From assembly GCA_002423285.1 (NCBI GenBank), contig DIVF01000021.1, positions 1 through 53,542 on the forward strand: 53,542 bases of DNA, given 5' to 3'. Source of the stretch: Micavibrio sp. UBA6139. Lineage in GTDB: Bacteria > Pseudomonadota > Alphaproteobacteria > Micavibrionales > Micavibrionaceae. Under the pieces are notes generated by a model. The model was given only the letters and a program-made list of their open reading frames with translations, had not been told where the DNA came from and searched no databases. The translations under genes were made by a program, and so were the position numbers. Shown here one piece after another: positions 50,898-53,542 of the stretch. Numbering within the stretch: the first letter of the stretch is position 1; every line of letters begins with the position of its first letter.

Positions 50898-52208
50898 TTA
50901 TGCAGCCTTTGTCTTTTTAACGGCGGTTGGTTGCGCGCGCAAAATGCCGCGACCTGCGTAAACAGCGTTAAAACCAAGCGCTTCTTCAATACGCAGCAGC
51001 TGGTTGTATTTTGCCGTACGGTCGGAACGGGACAGCGAACCGGTCTTGATTTGACCGGCGTTTGTGGCCACGGCCAGATCGGCAATGGTGGAATCTTCTG
51101 TCTCGCCCGAACGGTGCGACAGGATAACGCCGTAAGATGCCTTCTGTGCCATTTCGATCGCTTGCAATGTTTCGGTCAGCGTCCCGATCTGGTTAACCTT
51201 GACCAGAATGCCGTTGGCAGATTTTTCAGCAATGCCGCGCGCCAGACGTTCCGGGTTTGTCACAAACAAATCATCACCAACCAACTGGATTTTTTCACCC
51301 AAGGCAGCATTCAGATTTGCCCAACCTTCCCAGTCATCTTCAGACATGCCATCTTCGATGGAAGCAATTGGATATTTCGCGCAAAGCTGTTCGTAGAATT
51401 TAATGATGCCATCGGAATCAAGCGTTTTGCCCTCACCCTCCATCACATACTTGCCGCCCTTATAGAATTCGGTGGACGCGCAATCGAGCGCCAGCATGAC
51501 ATCATCGCCCGGTTTGTAACCAGCAGCTTCGATGGATTTCATGATGAACCCAAGGGCTTCATCAGCAGATTTTACAGCTGGGGCGAAACCGCCCTCATCA
51601 CCGACATTGGTGTTGAAACCGGCCTTGGACAGTTCTTTTTTCAGGGCATGGAAAATTTCGGAACCACAACGCACCGCTTCGCTGAACGATGGCGCGCCAA
51701 CCGGCATAATCATGAATTCTTGAATATCAATCGGGTTATCCGCATGCTGGCCACCATTGATGATGTTCATCATTGGCACCGGCAATTGATGCGCAAACGT
51801 GCCGCCAAGGTAACGGTACAACGGAACATCCAGCTCATCCGCCATCGCCTTTGCAACAGCCAGTGAGATACCGAGGATCGCGTTAGCGCCGAAACGGCCT
51901 TTATTTTCGGTGCCGTCCAATGCAATCATCGAATAATCGATATGCATTTGATCTTCGGCATCCAGACCACACAGGGCTTCGAACAATTCGCCGTTTACAA
52001 ATTCAACCGCGTTCAAAACGCTTTTGCCGCCATAGTATGATTTGTCACCATCGCGCAGCTCAACCGCTTCGTGTGCGCCCGTCGATGCACCAGACGGCAC
52101 ACCCGCACGACCACGCGCACCGGATTCCAGTTGCACGTCAACTTCTACGGTTGGGTTTCCACGGCTGTCGAGAATTTGGCGGGCGGTGATGTCGATAATG
52201 GCGGACAT
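50898..52208 (-). CDS. eno: Enolase
   Basis: This glycolytic enzyme converts 2-phosphoglycerate to phosphoenolpyruvate. It has 436 residues, a little longer than usual because of a charged tail (TAVKKTKAA). Conserved parts include IDITARQILDSRGNPTVEVDV, the SGASTGAHEAVELRD loop, MNIINGGQHADN, IEDGMSEDDW, the lysine in ILVKVNQIGTL and SHRSGETED. AAAGGAG precedes the ATG. It lies downstream of kdsA with 27 bases between. Confidence 0.98.
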   Translation of the reverse strand: MSAIIDITARQILDSRGNPTVEVDVQLESGARGRAGVPSGASTGAHEAVELRDGDKSYYGGKSVLNAVEFVNGELFEALCGLDAEDQMHIDYSMIALDGTENKGRFGANAILGISLAVAKAMADELDVPLYRYLGGTFAHQLPVPMMNIINGGQHADNPIDIQEFMIMPVGAPSFSEAVRCGSEIFHALKKELSKAGFNTNVGDEGGFAPAVKSADEALGFIMKSIEAAGYKPGDDVMLALDCASTEFYKGGKYVMEGEGKTLDSDGIIKFYEQLCAKYPIASIEDGMSEDDWEGWANLNAALGEKIQLVGDDLFVTNPERLARGIAEKSANGILVKVNQIGTLTETLQAIEMAQKASYGVILSHRSGETEDSTIADLAVATNAGQIKTGSLSRSDRTAKYNQLLRIEEALGFNAVYAGRGILRAQPTAVKKTKAA

Positions 52209-52235
52209 AATTGGTAGCTCCTTTGTTGGGTGAAA

Positions 52236-53081
52236 TTATTGAATGTTGACCAGATCCATGGATTTGACGAGGTCGTCAATGGCCTTGGCTTGGGACAGGA
52301 ATTGTTCAAGTTTATCAAATGGTAAGGCCGAAGGACCGTCGCATTTGGCTTTGTTCGGGTCTTCGTAGGCTTCGATGAAAATCCCCGCCAGACCAATGGC
52401 CAGAACGGCACGAGTCAGGTCAGGCACAAGGGCGCGGCGGCCGCCCGATGCTTCGCTGCCGGGTAAGCGCATTTGAGAGGCGTGAACGGTGTCGCAGATA
52501 ATTGGTGTGCCACCGGTGGATTCTTTCATCACGCCGAACGCCATCGGATCAACGACCAGATTATCGTAACCAAAGCAGTGACCGCGTTCGCAGATGATCA
52601 CCTTTTCATTGCCACATTCCGCGAATTTATCGACGATGTTTTTCATTTGATACGGCGACAGGAATTGCGGTTTCTTCACGTTGATGACCGCGCCGGTTTT
52701 CGCCATGGCTTCGACCAGATCGGTCTGGCGGGCCAGAAACGCTGGTAATTGAATGACATCGACGACATCGGCCACAGGCTGGCATTGGTCGATTTCATGA
52801 ACATCGGTGATGATTGGCACGTTGAATTCTTCCTTAACCTTACGGAAGATACGCATCCCCTCATCCAGACCCGCGCCGCGATAGCTGTGAATGCTGGAGC
52901 GGTTGGCTTTATCAAAGCTGGCCTTGAAGACATACGGAATGCCCAGCTTGTCGGTGATGTTTTTATAAAACTCTACCGCCTTCATCGTGATCAATTCGTT
53001 TTCAAGGACGTTCAAACCACCGAACAAAACAAACGGTTTGTTGTTGGCGACTTCGATCTGACCGATTTTGACTGTCTTCAT
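52236..53081 (-). CDS. kdsA: 3-deoxy-8-phosphooctulonate synthase
   Basis: This enzyme makes Kdo-8-phosphate from arabinose-5-phosphate and phosphoenolpyruvate for lipopolysaccharide. The 281-residue protein has FGGLNVLENE near the N-terminus. The asparagine there replaces the metal-binding cysteine of metal-dependent enzymes, so it belongs to the metal-independent class. Other motifs are KASFDKANRSS, TDVHE, NVKKPQFLSP and DGPSALP. It shows that the organism makes Kdo, a Gram-negative trait. It supplies phosphoenolpyruvate use next to enolase, which produces it. Confidence 0.97.
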   Translation of the reverse strand: MKTVKIGQIEVANNKPFVLFGGLNVLENELITMKAVEFYKNITDKLGIPYVFKASFDKANRSSIHSYRGAGLDEGMRIFRKVKEEFNVPIITDVHEIDQCQPVADVVDVIQLPAFLARQTDLVEAMAKTGAVINVKKPQFLSPYQMKNIVDKFAECGNEKVIICERGHCFGYDNLVVDPMAFGVMKESTGGTPIICDTVHASQMRLPGSEASGGRRALVPDLTRAVLAIGLAGIFIEAYEDPNKAKCDGPSALPFDKLEQFLSQAKAIDDLVKSMDLVNIQ

Positions 53082-53093
53082 AGATTTATACTC

Positions 53094-53542
53094 TTACGGG
53101 GATGGCGGATTAGGGCTTTTAGGCGCAGGCTTTACGATGTAAGTCGCGGCCAGATGCGTAATATGGGCTAGCTCAGTGGCCTTGGTCAACAGGTCACCCC
53201 GGAAATCATGGGTCATGGTGACCGGATTACCCATTTGCATGCTGGACCCGCCATTGGCACCGTAAATTTGTACCAGCAGCATCACGGCATCCAAAGCCTG
53301 GGTTGGCCGGAACATCGTTGTCCCGGATGAAAAAACCATGCGGTAGAAGGGTTGGCCATCGGCAAGCATATGGAAGGCACCGGAATGAGCTTCCGCTGCT
53401 GAAATTGTCAGGGATGCCTTTTCGACATCCACGGTCAGGTTTTGAACGGTTTCATTGGAGAATCCGCGCAGTTGCAACGCCTGTTTGAATATGTCCTTCA
53501 AGGACAAAACAGCCTGTTCTTCATTAGACCTGTTGCAAAAGT
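53094..53542 (-). CDS. Unknown protein, possibly 5' partial
   Basis: The frame stays open from its stop (near 53094) to the window edge, so the start may lie outside. A TTG at 53507 is a possible internal start (137 residues). No family is recognised. There are short amphipathic segments (IFKQALQLRGFSNETVQ) and a GANGGSSMQMG loop. A possible DNA- or ligand-binding fold cannot be judged. Its stop is 12 bases before kdsA. Confidence 0.6.
   Translation of the reverse strand, partial: FCNRSNEEQAVLSLKDIFKQALQLRGFSNETVQNLTVDVEKASLTISAAEAHSGAFHMLADGQPFYRMVFSSGTTMFRPTQALDAVMLLVQIYGANGGSSMQMGNPVTMTHDFRGDLLTKATELAHITHLAATYIVKPAPKSPNPPSP

Noticed and set aside
50862..51866. Open frame of 334 codons on the + strand
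   Set aside because: It runs opposite enolase, which is certain. No domain is visible, and it begins inside the terminator hairpin.
1..53542. CRISPR array, insertion sequence or prophage
   Set aside because: No regularly spaced direct repeats, transposase, integrase or phage structural genes were seen.

Overview
The window looks like core chromosome of an alphaproteobacterium with roughly 50% GC. The evidence is synteny. There is an ntrY-ntrX-dat-HAD-hfq-hflX run, a pdhA/pdhB/pdhC/lpd/lipA/ratA run whose E1-beta carries its own lipoyl domain, a fused ispDF gene, and eno next to kdsA. The proteins resemble those of free-living or epibiotic alphaproteobacteria of the Micavibrio type, but this assignment is a guess. 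I found no insertion sequence, prophage, CRISPR array or rRNA. One tRNA gene (Ser, TGA) is present.

Layout. 1-4.7 kb: the 3' end of a type I secretion adaptor, an anti-sigma-type ATPase, a DUF6356 protein, two flavoproteins, DUF502 and tRNA-Ser. 4.8-11.9 kb: a signalling island with one 1418-residue hybrid kinase, read from a consensus promoter that may give a leaderless mRNA. Converging on it are a single-receiver gene and two tandem HPt-REC-REC genes. 11.9-21.6 kb: a mainly envelope and housekeeping run on the + strand (YdcF, lytic transglycosylase, RlpA, DacA, Tmk, HolB, MetG, EamA-like, TatD, PhnP-like hydrolase). 21.6-24.9 kb: a PH-domain protein, an unknown HExxH protein with a small partner, MazG, and a palindromic repeat. 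24.9-32.8 kb (- strand): ntrYX, D-amino acid transaminase, HAD phosphatase, Hfq, HflX and an inositol-monophosphatase-like protein. 32.9-35.9 kb: ispDF, pgpA, a cinA-type amidase and a GT8-like protein, all overlapping. 36-48.8 kb: two unknown genes, then the pyruvate dehydrogenase/lipoate cluster on the - strand, interrupted by a + strand catalase. 48.9-53.5 kb: MetA-like, FtsB, a small unknown protein, enolase, KdsA and an unknown gene running off the window.

The least expected features are these. Three deoxynucleoside-kinase-like genes and a thioesterase sit between pdhC and lpd. GC-rich palindromic repeats are present in both inter-domain linkers of the E2 gene, with related copies after mazG. 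There is an output-less HPt/REC cluster beside the hybrid kinase. Two very small genes flank lpd: a 41-residue lipoprotein and a 52-residue proline-rich protein. The HExxH protein has no recognised family.
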